The notes: generated by a model not told the origin, from the letters alone. Shown: positions 17,034-27,105, counted from the first letter of the stretch. The stretch is 64,000 nucleotides of DNA from Deltaproteobacteria bacterium (GCA_019307815.1 JAFDIV010000006.1:62001-126000), one strand, 5' to 3'. Translations and numbers: made by a program.

Positions 17034-19103
17034 TTACCACAACTTCATAAAATAACCCACCGTGGGCAGTATCGGGGCAATAACCAGAGAAACCACGGAC
17101 ATCAACTTAATAAGGATGTTCATGGCAGGGCCTGATGTGTCCTTGAACGGATCGCCCACCGTGTCACCCACAACAGCCGCCTTGTGGTTATCTGAGCCTT
17201 TCCCGCCCAGGTGTCCCTCTTCAATGTACTTCTTTGCATTGTCCCACGCGCCGCCCCCGTTTGCCATAAAGAGGGCCAAAAAGGCACCCATAACTGTGGC
17301 GCCAAGAAGCATTCCACCAAGAGTCTGCTTGCCCAGCAGAAAACCAACAGCCACAGGAGTCAACACCGCTATAAGGCCTGGAGTCACCATTTCTTTTAGT
17401 GCTGAAGTAGTGGCAATGGACACACAGGTCTTTGGGTCAGGCTTAACACCTTCTTTGCCTTCTAGGAGTCCAGGAATCTCCCTGAATTGCCTCCGGATTT
17501 CCTCTACAATAGAGAAAGCTGCCTTACCCACTGAGGTCATTGTTAACGCCGCACACAGCATGGGTACCATGGCACCGAGAAAGGCACCAATTACCACCAT
17601 TGGGTTTTTGATATCTATGAGCTTAAGCCCTGCAGCCTGAGTATAGGCCACAAAAAGGGCCAGGGCCGTAAGGGCTGCAGAACCAATGGCGAATCCTTTA
17701 CCAATGGCCGCTGTGGTGTTTCCGAGGGCATCAAGGCTGTCTGTGATTTTTCTTGTCTCAGGCCCCAAGCCGGACATCTCTGATATTCCGCCTGCATTGT
17801 CAGCAATGGGCCCATAGGCATCCACCGTCATGGTGGCACCCACTGTGGCCAGCATTCCCACGGCCGAAAGCCCTATGCCATAAATGCCAGCTACCTGATA
17901 GCCGATAAAGGTGGCCACGCAAATACCGAGGATGGGCAGGTAGGTGGACTGCATTCCCACGGCAAGACCGGCAATGATTACGGTTGCAGGGCCTGTTACT
18001 GATTGGCCAGCAATTCGGCGAATCGGAGGACCTGAGGTATAGTACTCTGCCAGCAGGCCGATAGCGATTCCACACAGGAGTCCCGAAAACACCGCCCAAA
18101 AGGCGCCTGTTGGCATGCCTACAGATTTGGTGATTAAAATGGTTAGAACAACGAAGATAGCAGCCGCAACAAAGGTGGTGTAACGAAGGGCGGCAGCCGG
18201 ATTCCATTTTTGGAAAATCTTGATGGAAAAGACACCGGCAAAGGAACTCAAAAGCCCTGCCATGGCTACTAGAATGGGCATGGCCATATATTTTAGTTTT
18301 ATAGCTGTCGGTGTAAGATCTTTTAGGATGGGAAATTTATTGATGAATTCAGGTGTAATGGTCAGTGTTGCACCAATGGCAATAGTGGCCACTACCGAAC
18401 CCACATAGGATTCGAAGATATCCGCACCCATTCCTGCGATGTCGCCCACATTATCACCTACATTATCGGCAATCACGCCGGGATTACGTGGGTCGTCTTC
18501 CGGGATCCCGGCCTCCACTTTACCCACCAGGTCGGCGCCTACGTCTGCTGCCTTGGTATAAATCCCGCCTCCAACACGGGCGAAAAGGGCAATGGAACTG
18601 GCGCCCATGGCAAAGCCGTTAATATATTGGGCGGTCTGCGGGTCACCGCCATAGTACCAAAACCAGAAACCCAGACCTAACAGCCCAAGGCTGGCCACTG
18701 CAAGCCCCATGACCGATCCAGAAAAGTAAGAAACGTTAAGGGCCCGGGCCTGGCCGAATTTGTTGGCAGCCTCAGCCGTACGGCTATTTCCTCGAGTTGC
18801 GGCCGTCATTCCAGAGTAGCCTGCTACCATGGAGCAAAAGGCCCCGGTCACAAAGGCGATGGCAGTACGCCAAGATATACCCCAACCCAGCAAGAAAAAG
18901 ACGATCAGAATAAAAAAGAACAGTACCGAATACTCCTTTTTTAGGAATGCCATGGCACCATCATGGATCATCCCTTCTAGCTCCTGCATCAGCTCGTTTC
19001 CGTTAGGCTGCTTCTTTACATATGTGTATATGATGTAAGCGAGAATAAGCCCGACGATCCCGAGGTAAGGAGCATAAACCGTTAATCCCTGTATTCCCTG
19101 CAT
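17034..19103 (-). CDS. hppA: Membrane-bound K+-dependent pyrophosphatase (H+ or Na+ pumping)
   Basis: 689 residues with about 16 membrane helices. Signature motifs are [37 protein letters not shown] and the C-terminal [15 protein letters not shown]. The [10 protein letters not shown] segment has Ala where K+-independent enzymes have Lys, so the enzyme should need K+. Whether it pumps H+ or Na+ cannot be decided by eye. Start chosen at MQGIQG, where AAGGAGG precedes and the ATG overlaps the pth stop (TGATG); the upstream extension has no supporting site. It recovers energy from PPi made in biosynthesis, common in anaerobes with tight energy budgets. Confidence 0.95.
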   Translation of the reverse strand: MQGIQGLTVYAPYLGIVGLILAYIIYTYVKKQPNGNELMQELEGMIHDGAMAFLKKEYSVLFFFILIVFFLLGWGISWRTAIAFVTGAFCSMVAGYSGMTAATRGNSRTAEAANKFGQARALNVSYFSGSVMGLAVASLGLLGLGFWFWYYGGDPQTAQYINGFAMGASSIALFARVGGGIYTKAADVGADLVGKVEAGIPEDDPRNPGVIADNVGDNVGDIAGMGADIFESYVGSVVATIAIGATLTITPEFINKFPILKDLTPTAIKLKYMAMPILVAMAGLLSSFAGVFSIKIFQKWNPAAALRYTTFVAAAIFVVLTILITKSVGMPTGAFWAVFSGLLCGIAIGLLAEYYTSGPPIRRIAGQSVTGPATVIIAGLAVGMQSTYLPILGICVATFIGYQVAGIYGIGLSAVGMLATVGATMTVDAYGPIADNAGGISEMSGLGPETRKITDSLDALGNTTAAIGKGFAIGSAALTALALFVAYTQAAGLKLIDIKNPMVVIGAFLGAMVPMLCAALTMTSVGKAAFSIVEEIRRQFREIPGLLEGKEGVKPDPKTCVSIATTSALKEMVTPGLIAVLTPVAVGFLLGKQTLGGMLLGATVMGAFLALFMANGGGAWDNAKKYIEEGHLGGKGSDNHKAAVVGDTVGDPFKDTSGPAMNILIKLMSVVSLVIAPILPTVGYFMKLW

Positions 19104-19693
19104 CAGCTTGGTACCTCCTTGTTTGCTAAATTTTGGCAATTAATTCGATTCATTGCCGCTTCAACCCCCATCGAAACAAACAATTCACATGCCCGCACCG
19201 CACTGTCAACCACCTTCTCCATGATTTCCAGTTCATCCTCATAAAAGGGAGAAAGCACAAATTTATCAACCGACTCGCCGAACCGGGGCCGTCCTATTCC
19301 AATCTTGACCCTAGGAAACCCATCTGTTTCCAGGTTTTCAATAATGGATTCAACACCCTTGTGCCCGCCAGAACCTCCCCTGCGAACTACCTTTAAGCGC
19401 CCCACTGGCAGGTCCAAATCATCATGGACCACCAAGAGCCCTTGGGGATCGACATCAAAATGGTCAACACAGGCCTTTACGGCAAGTCCGCTGTGATTCA
19501 TAAAGGTGATCGGGCAAAAAAGCATCAGGGCCTTCTGTTCAAACGTGGTGACCACGTGTCGTGACTGAAAACGCCGACCTCGAAGGCGAAGGCCCAGCTT
19601 TCGGCACCAGATCTTGACAACTTTTTGACCAATATTGTGCCGAGTATTCTCATATTTCTCACCGGGATTACCGAGGCCGACTATCACAACCAC
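19103..19693 (-). CDS. pth: Peptidyl-tRNA hydrolase
   Basis: 196 residues. The start is [18 protein letters not shown], with the catalytic His of RHN and the conserved TFMNHSG and [10 protein letters not shown] segments. It frees tRNA from prematurely released peptidyl-tRNA. The GTG start is inferred from family length. The stop overlaps the hppA ATG by one base, suggesting coupled translation. It follows rplY by 38 bases, the usual order. Confidence 0.95.
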   Translation of the reverse strand: MVVIVGLGNPGEKYENTRHNIGQKVVKIWCRKLGLRLRGRRFQSRHVVTTFEQKALMLFCPITFMNHSGLAVKACVDHFDVDPQGLLVVHDDLDLPVGRLKVVRRGGSGGHKGVESIIENLETDGFPRVKIGIGRPRFGESVDKFVLSPFYEDELEIMEKVVDSAVRACELFVSMGVEAAMNRINCQNLANKEVPS

Positions 19694-19731
19694 CTGTTAG
19701 CGAACTGCTGATTCACCCCCTTTCTATTGGT

Positions 19732-20382
19732 TTACTCTTCACTGCTTTGCTCAGCCTTTTCTGTTTCCTCGGCTGTTTCTTCCTCTAGTTCTTCTTCTGC
19801 TTCTCTTTCAGGTCCCACCGTAGGTGCCGCTACCACCGCCACAGTAATGTCTCCCTCGTCAAGACATTCAACTCCTTCCGGCAATGGGATATCTGCTACA
19901 TGAACGGCGTCCCCAATATCCAGGTCGGAAACGTCCACTTCCACAAAATCCACCAACTTGTCCGGCAAACAGGATATGGCAATTTCCCTTTTTACGTGTT
20001 GGAGGACCCCACCTTTTGTTACGCCTACTGGGGTATTGACAAGGTGGACTGGAATTTCCACAGTCAATTCCGTATCCATGGAAATTTCGTAGAAATCCGC
20101 ATGGAGGTAAGTGTCCTTTATAGGGTCCACCTGTAGCTCTTTCAGCATCACCTTTTTGGTTTCTGTCCCTTTGTCGGTTTGGATATTCATATCTAGCATG
20201 ATATTCTCGCTCGTGGCCTTGCGCACGATCTTGTTAAGCTGAGAATAATCTACTGCCACCATCACAGGCTGGCTATAGGGACCGTATATAATGCCCGGAA
20301 CCTGTTTGTTTCGCCTCAACTTCCTGGCAGCTTCCTTGCCCCTTGATGTCCTCAGTTGCGCTGCAAGCGCTGTCTGTACCAT
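19732..20382 (-). CDS. rplY: 50S ribosomal protein L25, CTC (long) form
   Basis: 216 residues. An N-terminal 5S rRNA-binding L25 domain (LAAQLRTSRGKEAARKLRRNKQVPGIIYGP) is followed by the TL5/CTC beta domain (TELTVEIPVHLVNTPVGVTKGGVLQHVKREI) and an acidic C-terminal tail rich in Glu, characteristic of general-stress CTC forms. It lies downstream of prs and its terminator. Confidence 0.95.
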   Translation of the reverse strand: MVQTALAAQLRTSRGKEAARKLRRNKQVPGIIYGPYSQPVMVAVDYSQLNKIVRKATSENIMLDMNIQTDKGTETKKVMLKELQVDPIKDTYLHADFYEISMDTELTVEIPVHLVNTPVGVTKGGVLQHVKREIAISCLPDKLVDFVEVDVSDLDIGDAVHVADIPLPEGVECLDEGDITVAVVAAPTVGPEREAEEELEEETAEETEKAEQSSEE

Positions 20383-20427
20383 TGGTGTCCTCCGGAATTA
20401 ATAAAATTTTTCACAAAGTCTGACACG

Positions 20428-20450
20428 TAAAAGCCGGCTTTAAGCCGGCA
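20428..20450 (-). terminator. Intrinsic terminator after prs
   Basis: GCCGGCTT/AAGCCGGC hairpin followed by TTTTA on the minus strand, lying 11 bases downstream of the prs stop and upstream of rplY. Confidence 0.7.
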
Positions 20451-20460
20451 TACTTTATTC

Positions 20461-21408
20461 TTATACGAATAGTGTGCTCACCGAATGGGAGTTGTAAATC
20501 CTTTTGATAGTTTCCCCGAGTAATTCCGCTATGGAGAGCACCTCTATCTTCTTGCACCCCTTGGCCTTTTCGTTTAGGGGTATCGTGTTAGTAACAACTA
20601 GCCTATCTATGGGCGATGCCTCAATTCGCTCTATGGCCGGCCCGGATAGGACTGGATGGGTGCAACAAGCATATATTTTTTTTGTGTCCCTGACCTTTAA
20701 GGCCGTAGCAGCTTGGGTCAAGGTCCCAGCCGTATCTACCATATCATCAAGGATAATAGCCGTCTTTCCTTTTACTTCTCCAATGATATTCATTGCTTCT
20801 GATATGTTCGGGGCCTCTCTGCGTTTATCAATGATCGCAAGAGAGGCATTCAGCCGTTTTGCAAATGCCCTGGCACGTTCCACACCCCCGGCATCAGGCG
20901 AAACAATTACCAGATCATCTTGAAAATGGGAATTGATATATTTAAGCAGGATAGGTGCGGCAAAGATGTTGTCCACTGGAATGTTAAAATATCCCTGGAT
21001 TTGGCCCGCATGAAGATCCATAGATACGACCCTATTGGCACCAGACACGGTTATCAGGTCCGCCACCAATTTTGCGCTGATGGGCACGCGCGGTTTAACC
21101 TTGCGGTCCTGCCGGGCATAGCCATAATAGGGAATCACAGCGGTGATTCGCTTTGCCGATGCCCTACGCAAGGCATCCATGATGATCAAGAGCTGCATAA
21201 GGTTGTCATTGACAGGGGGGCAAGTGGATTGGAGAATAAAGACGTCTCTACCACGGATATTTTCGCCTATTTCAACCTGGATTTCTCCATCGCTGAATGT
21301 CTTGGAAGTGATCTTACCCGGCTCGATGCCAAGATACTCGCATACCTCTTGGGTAAGGACTGGATTGGACGTTCCGCCAAACAATTTCATCTCAGGTTGT
21401 AGACCCAT
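20461..21408 (-). CDS. prs: Ribose-phosphate pyrophosphokinase
   Basis: 315 residues, normal length for class I PRPP synthase. Key segments: [24 protein letters not shown], the metal/PPi region YGYARQDRK, the flexible loop [11 protein letters not shown] and the PRPP signature [18 protein letters not shown]. It makes PRPP for nucleotides, His and Trp. The tRNA-Gln gene lies upstream on the same strand. Confidence 0.96.
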   Translation of the reverse strand: MGLQPEMKLFGGTSNPVLTQEVCEYLGIEPGKITSKTFSDGEIQVEIGENIRGRDVFILQSTCPPVNDNLMQLLIIMDALRRASAKRITAVIPYYGYARQDRKVKPRVPISAKLVADLITVSGANRVVSMDLHAGQIQGYFNIPVDNIFAAPILLKYINSHFQDDLVIVSPDAGGVERARAFAKRLNASLAIIDKRREAPNISEAMNIIGEVKGKTAIILDDMVDTAGTLTQAATALKVRDTKKIYACCTHPVLSGPAIERIEASPIDRLVVTNTIPLNEKAKGCKKIEVLSIAELLGETIKRIYNSHSVSTLFV

Positions 21409-21597
21409 TTGTTATTAAAATGTGCGTATCGCGTCCTAGTCAGAAGTTATCCCATCTATTGCTCATGCCTTTATGCGATATCCCCACCAGCGTTTTCTAC
21501 CCACAGGGGCCTCTGTGCGGGCTGGCCTCTTACATACCCAACCGGAACGATGAGCCCTGATTCACCGTTCCGGTTGCTCATGATTTGCCATAAAAAA

Positions 21598-21672
21598 TGG
21601 CTGGGGTGGGAGGATTCGAACCTCCGAATGCGGGCTCCAAAGGCCCGTGTCTTACCACTTGACGACACCCCA
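21598..21672 (-). tRNA. tRNA-Gln (anticodon TTG), CCA encoded
   Basis: On the minus strand a 75-base cloverleaf can be folded: acceptor TGGGGTG/CACCCCA, anticodon stem CGGGC/GCCCG with loop CTTTGGA (anticodon TTG), T arm GGAGG-TTCGAAT-CCTCC, discriminator G and encoded CCA. It is set between ispE and prs. Confidence 0.95.
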
Positions 21673-21711
21673 AAGCCGAATATGTTTTACAATCCCTCTT
21701 TTTAGGAAGGA

Positions 21712-22632
21712 TTAGCTAAATCGTATGCTCAACCGGTTTCCCAACTCCGATACTTTTTCTTCACCCAGCCAGGTGGTAGCTACAAATACTTCACCTACTC
21801 TTTTTTGGTCGAGAAACCGTTTGGCCTCAATAGCACTGTCCCGCTCAGCAAAAATCCCAAACACACTGGGGCCACTTCCACTCATCAAGACCCCTTGCGC
21901 ACCTGCTTTAAGCAAAAGCGCCTTAACCCTTTGCACTTCGGGGAATCGAGGCAAGACAACCGTTTCCAGATCGTTTTCCAGGAAATTATCCAGGTTATCA
22001 AACATCTCCCGGCTAAATTCTACTATATAATTGTTACTCTTTTGTGTCAACTCTAATTTCAATTGGCCATACACCCAGGCAGTGGAGATTTGCAAGGGCG
22101 GAGATACTATAACATACCAAAATGACGGAAAATATTCGATAGGGTCAAGCACGTGACCAATACCCCTGGCCACACATGGCCCATGGGCTAGGAAAAACGG
22201 CACATCAGCCCCCAATTCCCGGGCAAGCTTGTGGAGCCCTTGAGGATCCAAGAGGTTTCCATATATCTTGTTCAATGCCTCTAGGGTTGCAGCTGCATCA
22301 CTGCTTCCCCCTGCCAGGCCCGCCGCAATGGGGATCACCTTATCCACGACCGCGTGAACTGAAGGCTTTAGACCTACTGCTGAGAAGAAACACTCACAGG
22401 CCCGATATACGAGATTGCTTTCATCCGAAGGCAGATCCCTGCCTCTACACTGAATCGTGATACCTTCTTCGCCAGGGGAGAGCCGAATGGTGTCGCACAC
22501 CCCAACCGGCACCATGATGGAAAAGAGATCATGGTAGCCATCCGGCCGGCGTCCAGTTACCTTTAAAATAAGGTTCAACTTAGCAGGGGCCTTTACCACT
22601 AATGATTCGATGTCCCTAATCTGTGTGTTCAC
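21712..22632 (-). CDS. ispE: 4-diphosphocytidyl-2-C-methyl-D-erythritol kinase
   Basis: 306 residues of the GHMP kinase family. KAPAKLNLILKVTGRRPDGYHDL is the IspE start, IPIAAGLAGGSSDAAATLEAL is the ATP loop, and GVLMSGSGPSVFG the third GHMP motif. It acts in the non-mevalonate isoprenoid pathway. The neighbouring tRNA-Gln, prs, rplY and pth give the conserved cluster. Confidence 0.95.
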   Translation of the reverse strand: MNTQIRDIESLVVKAPAKLNLILKVTGRRPDGYHDLFSIMVPVGVCDTIRLSPGEEGITIQCRGRDLPSDESNLVYRACECFFSAVGLKPSVHAVVDKVIPIAAGLAGGSSDAAATLEALNKIYGNLLDPQGLHKLARELGADVPFFLAHGPCVARGIGHVLDPIEYFPSFWYVIVSPPLQISTAWVYGQLKLELTQKSNNYIVEFSREMFDNLDNFLENDLETVVLPRFPEVQRVKALLLKAGAQGVLMSGSGPSVFGIFAERDSAIEAKRFLDQKRVGEVFVATTWLGEEKVSELGNRLSIRFS

Positions 22633-22647
22633 ATGCCCGAATCTCCC

Positions 22648-24093
22648 TTACTCCCACACCTTTAGGGTAAGATAAAGGGTGGACCCATGGCGCTTGACCA
22701 AGAAAAGTATTACATCCCCTTTTTTATAACTCCCTATCTTTTTATTGAAGGTTTCCAGGTCTTTCATAGGAACCTGGTCCACCTCCAAAATAAGGTCTCC
22801 AGGGTGCAGACCTGCTTCTTGGGCCGGGGAATTGGCCTCCACGTCCACCACCACCAGGCCGCTGGTCTCGGTTAGCCCTAATTGTCTGGCCAACTGGGGG
22901 GTGAGTTCTTCTACGCTCATACCCAGGTTTGGTTTGGCCTCCCCTGGGGCCTCAGATTCCTTTTCCTCTTTCATCTTCCCGATTTTGACCTGGAAGACCT
23001 TCTTTTTCCCCTTGCGTATCACCTCCACTTCCACCACCTTACCCACAGGCGTTGTTCCCACTAGGTATGGAAGGTCATTCATTTCCTTGATGGGCTTTCC
23101 GTCATAAGAGACAATCACGTCTCCCCTCTTGATGCCTGCCTTGGCCGCAGGCCCACCAGGCGTAACATCCGCCACAAGGGCGCCATGTTCTGTCTTGAGG
23201 TGGAGTTTTTTCTTCAGCTCAGGTGTGATCTTTTGGATCATCACGCCCAGCCATCCTCGTTCTACTTTGCCCTTTTTGAGTTGAGGAAGAAGCTTCTTGG
23301 CGATGTTGATGGGTATTGCAAAGCCGATGCCGATGCTCCCACCGCTTTGGGTGTAAATAGCGGTGTTAATGCCGATCACTTCTCCTGCGGTATTTAGCAG
23401 CGGTCCTCCACTGTTACCAGGGTTTATGGGGGCATCGGTTTGGATGAAATTGTCGTAGGATCTTGCTCCGATATGCCGGTACTTGGCGCTCACAATACCT
23501 GCTGTCACGGTATTGCCTAGACCAAAGGGATTTCCAATGGCCAGGACCCAGTCGCCCACCTCCAATTTGTCTGAATCGCCCAAGGGGAGGGGCTTCAGGG
23601 GATGGTCTGTCTTTATTCGGATCAGAGCCAAATCGCTTTTTGGGTCACGCCCCACTATTTTGGCCTTAATTTCCGTGTCATCGGCCAATTTCACCTTAAT
23701 CTCGTCAGTGCCTTCCACCACATGGTTGTTGGTCAGGATATAGCCCTCTTTGTCAATGATAAAGCCTGAGCCCAGGCTTCGCTGCCTGAAGTTCTTTGGC
23801 TGCTGATCCTTGAAAAAGCGATCAAAGAAGTCCTTGAACGGATCCTGGGAGCCGAAGGGCATTTCAAAGGGAAATGGGATACCCCTGCGGCCTTTGATAA
23901 TTTTAACAGTACTGATATTGACCACCGAGTCCTTTGCCTTCTTGACAAGCTCGGCAAAAGACCCAGGGACATGGGGCAGTATGGAGGAATTCTGGGCATG
24001 GGCCGGTTGCCCGATAGGCCGCGTCCCGAGCACAAACGCCATGCACACAAGGCCTAATATCAGCCTATTAAATAATCGCTTTCTTCTACCCAT
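22648..24093 (-). CDS. degP: DegP/HtrA-type periplasmic serine protease
   Basis: 481 residues from the ATG of MGRRKRLFN, seven bases behind GAGGAGG; an in-frame upstream ATG has no such site. A signal peptide ends near HAQNSS. The chymotrypsin-like protease has His in LTNNHVVEG, Asp in KSDLALIRI and Ser in NPGNSGGPLL. Two PDZ domains follow (KKKLHLKTEHGALVADV... and LARQLGLTETSGLVVVDV...). It degrades or refolds damaged envelope proteins. Confidence 0.94.
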   Translation of the reverse strand: MGRRKRLFNRLILGLVCMAFVLGTRPIGQPAHAQNSSILPHVPGSFAELVKKAKDSVVNISTVKIIKGRRGIPFPFEMPFGSQDPFKDFFDRFFKDQQPKNFRQRSLGSGFIIDKEGYILTNNHVVEGTDEIKVKLADDTEIKAKIVGRDPKSDLALIRIKTDHPLKPLPLGDSDKLEVGDWVLAIGNPFGLGNTVTAGIVSAKYRHIGARSYDNFIQTDAPINPGNSGGPLLNTAGEVIGINTAIYTQSGGSIGIGFAIPINIAKKLLPQLKKGKVERGWLGVMIQKITPELKKKLHLKTEHGALVADVTPGGPAAKAGIKRGDVIVSYDGKPIKEMNDLPYLVGTTPVGKVVEVEVIRKGKKKVFQVKIGKMKEEKESEAPGEAKPNLGMSVEELTPQLARQLGLTETSGLVVVDVEANSPAQEAGLHPGDLILEVDQVPMKDLETFNKKIGSYKKGDVILFLVKRHGSTLYLTLKVWE

Positions 24094-24159
24094 TTTCAGC
24101 CTCCTCTCAAACTCTACCGCCATCAAGCCCAACCAAGAGCATAAGCGCTAGTCCAATTT

Positions 24160-24180
24160 GAATGTCGAATATCGAAAGCA
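24160..24180. repeat. Left copy of a degenerate ATATCGAATGTCGA-type repeat
   Basis: TTGAATGTCGAATATCGAA-like sequence lies just after the four-helix-bundle frame. A reverse-oriented match (TATTCGACATTCGATATT) lies just before its start near 24570-24588. The two copies bracket the gene as imperfect inverted repeats. Confidence 0.5.
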
Positions 24181-24189
24181 AATTTTGAA

Positions 24190-24570
24190 TTATGAAGTCT
24201 TGGCCCCTTGTTGCTCAGCAGTTTTTATACTTGCCACAAAAATCGAAATTAATTCATTGTTTTCATTAATTAGCGGCTCAAGTTTTGATGGTGGTTTTAT
24301 CAGATTACTTTTGACAATAATACTCAGCTACACCCTTGCCTCTCGTAATTCCTTGAGACAGATTTTGATTTTGTGTATAAAATCAGAGCGAGATTCTGCA
24401 CTTTGGGCTTCACCATAGTTGGCAGCAGGCGACGTCCCACACCGGACAAGTTGCCCAGCAATGTGTCTTCCCACCTTTGTCTTTGGCAATGATTCGGCCG
24501 TGCGAATAACTCTCACAGCAAAATCAATTAAGCGATCCTCCAAATCAAATTGTTTGTTTTCCTTCGACAT
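24190..24570 (-). pseudogene. Four-helix-bundle (23S rRNA intervening-sequence type) gene with an internal TAG
   Basis: The frame reads as a TIGR02436-type four-helix-bundle protein: DLEDRLIDFAVRVIRTAESLP, then GRHIAGQLVRCGTSPAANYGEAQSAESRSDFIHKIKICLKELREARV, then a TAG at 24330-24328. The same frame then continues LSIIVKSNLIKPPSKLEPL, NENNELISIFVASIKTA up to TAA. Relatives usually have Trp at the TAG position (RxWL), so TGG to TAG is the likely event. The upstream half alone would be an 80-residue protein lacking the last two helices. Such genes are often found within ribosomal intervening sequences or in small mobile units. Confidence 0.75.
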
Positions 24571-24590
24571 TAGGTATTCGACATTCGATA
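24570..24590. repeat. Right copy of the repeat flanking the four-helix-bundle gene
   Basis: TATTCGACATTCGATATTTG is, in reverse complement, close to the repeat at 24160-24180. The pair suggests a small mobile or formerly mobile unit. Confidence 0.5.
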
Positions 24591-24603
24591 TTTGTTCTTA
24601 TGT

Positions 24604-25011
24604 TCACCCCACCTCCTTCACATATCTCCAGCGAAGGTCCGCAAGGACCGTGTCAATAAACTTTTCTTCCTCCTTTGTCAGATTACCTTTGGTCTTTTCC
24701 TTGAGCATGGCAATAGTATCAATGGCATGTTTTGCAAGGGCCAAATCCTTTTTCTTCTCCCCTGTTTGGGGATCTGCTACCTCTCCAAAGTGATAAAGCG
24801 CTGATGAACTTAGGCTGAAAATCAGGGACGTAAAGTTGACCTCGGGAAGGGGAGGTTGCTGTTGGGATTTGGAACCTTCCTTTTTCGGTTCCGCCCTTTC
24901 CTGGGCCTTTGGCCCCTTCTTTTCCTCTTGTTTGTGCTTCTGCTTCAACTCCCCCTTTTCATCCAGTGCCCTCTTGTCTTTGATGATGAAACCCTTTTCC
25001 TCCTCAGCCAT
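24604..25011 (-). CDS. DUF1844 protein
   Basis: 135 residues. A charged, low-complexity N-terminal 65 residues (Lys, Glu and Gln rich) is followed by the DUF1844 domain (LPEVNFTSLIFSLSSSALYHFGEV, then DLALAKHAIDTIAMLKEKTKGNLTKEE). The family is common in Desulfobacterota and its role is unknown to me. It stands alone between the four-helix-bundle unit and the toxin-antitoxin pair. Confidence 0.85.
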   Translation of the reverse strand: MAEEEKGFIIKDKRALDEKGELKQKHKQEEKKGPKAQERAEPKKEGSKSQQQPPLPEVNFTSLIFSLSSSALYHFGEVADPQTGEKKKDLALAKHAIDTIAMLKEKTKGNLTKEEEKFIDTVLADLRWRYVKEVG

Positions 25012-25040
25012 GGCATCACCTCACGAAATCAGTCTATCAA

Positions 25041-25310
25041 CTATTTAGTCTGCTCCTTCTTTTTAATTAGCCTATCATATTCTTTATGGTTTCCAATCCA
25101 AACCCAAATGAAGCCTTGTTCGTCTTTGACAGCTAAGGCCCTGTAATTGATTCCGATGCGAACTGACCAGAACTTCCCAACTTTCCTGAAATGTAGCGAT
25201 GGATGCAACGGATCTGTCTTGAGTAATTCAAAATTTTTCTTCGACAATTCTTGAATGTGTTTTGGGAGATTTTTGAAGGATTTCCAAAACCGCCCTGTTG
25301 CTCGATGCAT
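25041..25310 (-). CDS. RelE/ParE-superfamily toxin
   Basis: 89 residues. The pattern FWKSFKNLPKHIQELSKKNFELLKTDP...FRKVGKFWSVRIGINYRALAV and WIGNHKEYDRL is the small mRNA-interferase fold (RelE/ParE). Most such proteins are ribosome-dependent RNases held in check by the upstream partner. The ATG directly abuts the stop of the antitoxin gene. Confidence 0.8.
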   Translation of the reverse strand: MHRATGRFWKSFKNLPKHIQELSKKNFELLKTDPLHPSLHFRKVGKFWSVRIGINYRALAVKDEQGFIWVWIGNHKEYDRLIKKKEQTK

Positions 25311-25511
25311 TTATAATTCCTTCAACGTGTCTTTTTCTTTTTCCGTTAGCGCTTCCTTGATCAGAAAATCCAACTTCCCTGCCTCTGAATCCTCTTCGAT
25401 TTGCTTATTCCACCTCTCCCAATCCCTTTCAGCGAACCAATCTCTCAATTTCGCGAATTCTTGATCTGATAGAGATTCAATTGAGGATAAAATTTGTTCG
25501 ATTCTTGACAT
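25311..25511 (-). CDS. Antitoxin partner of the RelE/ParE toxin
   Basis: 66 residues from the ATG of MSRIEQILSSIESLSDQEF, a mostly helical protein (DQEFAKLRDWFAERDWERWNKQIEED). A longer upstream extension is not supported by a ribosome site. Position (immediately 5' of the toxin, no gap) and size are those of addiction-module antitoxins. Confidence 0.75.
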   Translation of the reverse strand: MSRIEQILSSIESLSDQEFAKLRDWFAERDWERWNKQIEEDSEAGKLDFLIKEALTEKEKDTLKEL

Positions 25512-25527
25512 AGCAACCTCCCTCGTC

Positions 25528-27105
25528 TTACAGCTCAATCCTCCGCACCGAATAGACATGTTCAAGATCAAGTAGGTCATTAATGGCCTCCTCCCCTGCC
25601 GGGGAGCTGGTGGCCAAGAAGATCACATTCTGGCCCTTGTCCGGCTCCTGCCCCACCTGCATCCTGGCGATGTTGACCCCATGTTTTCCAAGGGTTGAGC
25701 CGATCATACCGATCACCCCTGGCCGGTCCTCATTGTGAATCAACAGATTATGGCCCTCGGGCACGGCCTCTAGGTAAAAGTCATTGATGCGTAGAATTCG
25801 CGGAAACTTTTTGCCAAAGATGGTGCCTGATACAACATTTTCCCCTTCAATGGTCTTGACGCTCAGCCTGATGAGACTGGCGAAGTCCTCCGAGGTTTTG
25901 CTCTTTGACTCCACCACCTTGATGCCTCTTTCAGCCGCTATAAATGGGGCATTGACAAAGTTTACCCCGTCCTTGATGGGAGTCAAAAGGCCCTTTAACA
26001 TGGCGGTGGTCAAGGGGCTCACGTCATACTCGGTGACCGCACCGGAATAATCGATCCTGGTTTCCAGGATTGCACCTTCGGCCAACTGGGCCTGAAGCGC
26101 GCCCATCCTTTCCACCAGGATAACATAGGGCCTGAGGGTAGAAAGGAGCTCTGCACTGATGCTGGGGACATTCACGGCGTTTTTGACTGTGCCATGGAGC
26201 AGGTAGTCAACGATCTGCTCGGCAATGATCTTGGCCACATTTTCCTGGGCCTCTTTTGTGGAGGCCCCCAAGTGGGGCGTGCATATGAAATTGGGCAGCT
26301 CCATAAGCCTAATCTTTCCCGGAGGCTCCTTGGAGAAAACATCCAGCGCCGCTCCCCCTAGGTGACCAGAAGACAGGGCATCATAGAGATCATCCTCATT
26401 CACAATGCCTCCCCGGGCGCAGTTGATAAGCATGGCACCCTTTTTCATCTTTGAAAAGGTTTCTTTATTAAACATATTGGTGGTCTCTTCGGTCTTGGGG
26501 GTGTGGATGGTGATTAAGTCAGCCCGCCTCAGCAGGTCTTCAAAGTCCACTGGCTCAAGGTCCAGCTTTTCGATACTCTCTGGCTTGATATAGGGATCAT
26601 AGACAATAACCTTCATTTTCAGCCCTTGGGCACGGTCTGCCACAATACGGCCGATATGACCGGCCCCCACCAGCCCCAGGGTCTTATTGAAAAGCTCCCG
26701 ACCCTGGAGTTTCTTTTTCTCCCACTTTCCCTCCTTGAGTGAGGCCGTGGCCTGGGGTATGTTACGGGACAGGGCCAGCATCATGGCAATGGCGTGCTCG
26801 GCAGTGGTGATGGTGTTGCCTTCAGGTGCGTTCATCACCACAATCCCGCGCTGGCTGGCTGCCTGGATATCAACATTGTCCAGGCCAATGCCGGCCCGAC
26901 CAATTACCAGAAGCTTATCAGCAGCCTGGATCACATCGGCTGTCACCTTGGTGGCGCTGCGGATTACCAAGGCCTCGTACTGGCCGATGATGCCCACCAG
27001 CTCTTCATGGGTCAGTCCTGTATTTACATCCACTTCAATGCCAGGTGTCTGTTCAAGGATCTTGACGCCCACCTCAGACAGATTATCGCTCACAAGAACT
27101 CTCAT
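25528..27105 (-). CDS. serA: D-3-phosphoglycerate dehydrogenase
   Basis: 525 residues from the ATG of MRVLVSDNLSEVG behind CGGGGGT. It has an N-terminal dehydrogenase with GLVGAGHIGRIVAD (NAD fold), the catalytic Arg of NCARGGIVNED, the Glu of FSKEPP and the His of CTPHLGAST. After about residue 310 come the allosteric substrate-binding domain (ASB) and a C-terminal ACT domain (LLIHNEDRPGVIGMIGSTLGKHGVNIARMQVG) that usually senses serine. First step of phosphorylated serine synthesis. Confidence 0.96.
   Translation of the reverse strand: MRVLVSDNLSEVGVKILEQTPGIEVDVNTGLTHEELVGIIGQYEALVIRSATKVTADVIQAADKLLVIGRAGIGLDNVDIQAASQRGIVVMNAPEGNTITTAEHAIAMMLALSRNIPQATASLKEGKWEKKKLQGRELFNKTLGLVGAGHIGRIVADRAQGLKMKVIVYDPYIKPESIEKLDLEPVDFEDLLRRADLITIHTPKTEETTNMFNKETFSKMKKGAMLINCARGGIVNEDDLYDALSSGHLGGAALDVFSKEPPGKIRLMELPNFICTPHLGASTKEAQENVAKIIAEQIVDYLLHGTVKNAVNVPSISAELLSTLRPYVILVERMGALQAQLAEGAILETRIDYSGAVTEYDVSPLTTAMLKGLLTPIKDGVNFVNAPFIAAERGIKVVESKSKTSEDFASLIRLSVKTIEGENVVSGTIFGKKFPRILRINDFYLEAVPEGHNLLIHNEDRPGVIGMIGSTLGKHGVNIARMQVGQEPDKGQNVIFLATSSPAGEEAINDLLDLEHVYSVRRIEL

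Noticed and set aside
24328..24330. TAG in the four-helix-bundle gene as pyrrolysine
   Set aside because: No pyl genes or methylamine methyltransferases are visible, and the position is normally Trp. A nonsense mutation is more likely.
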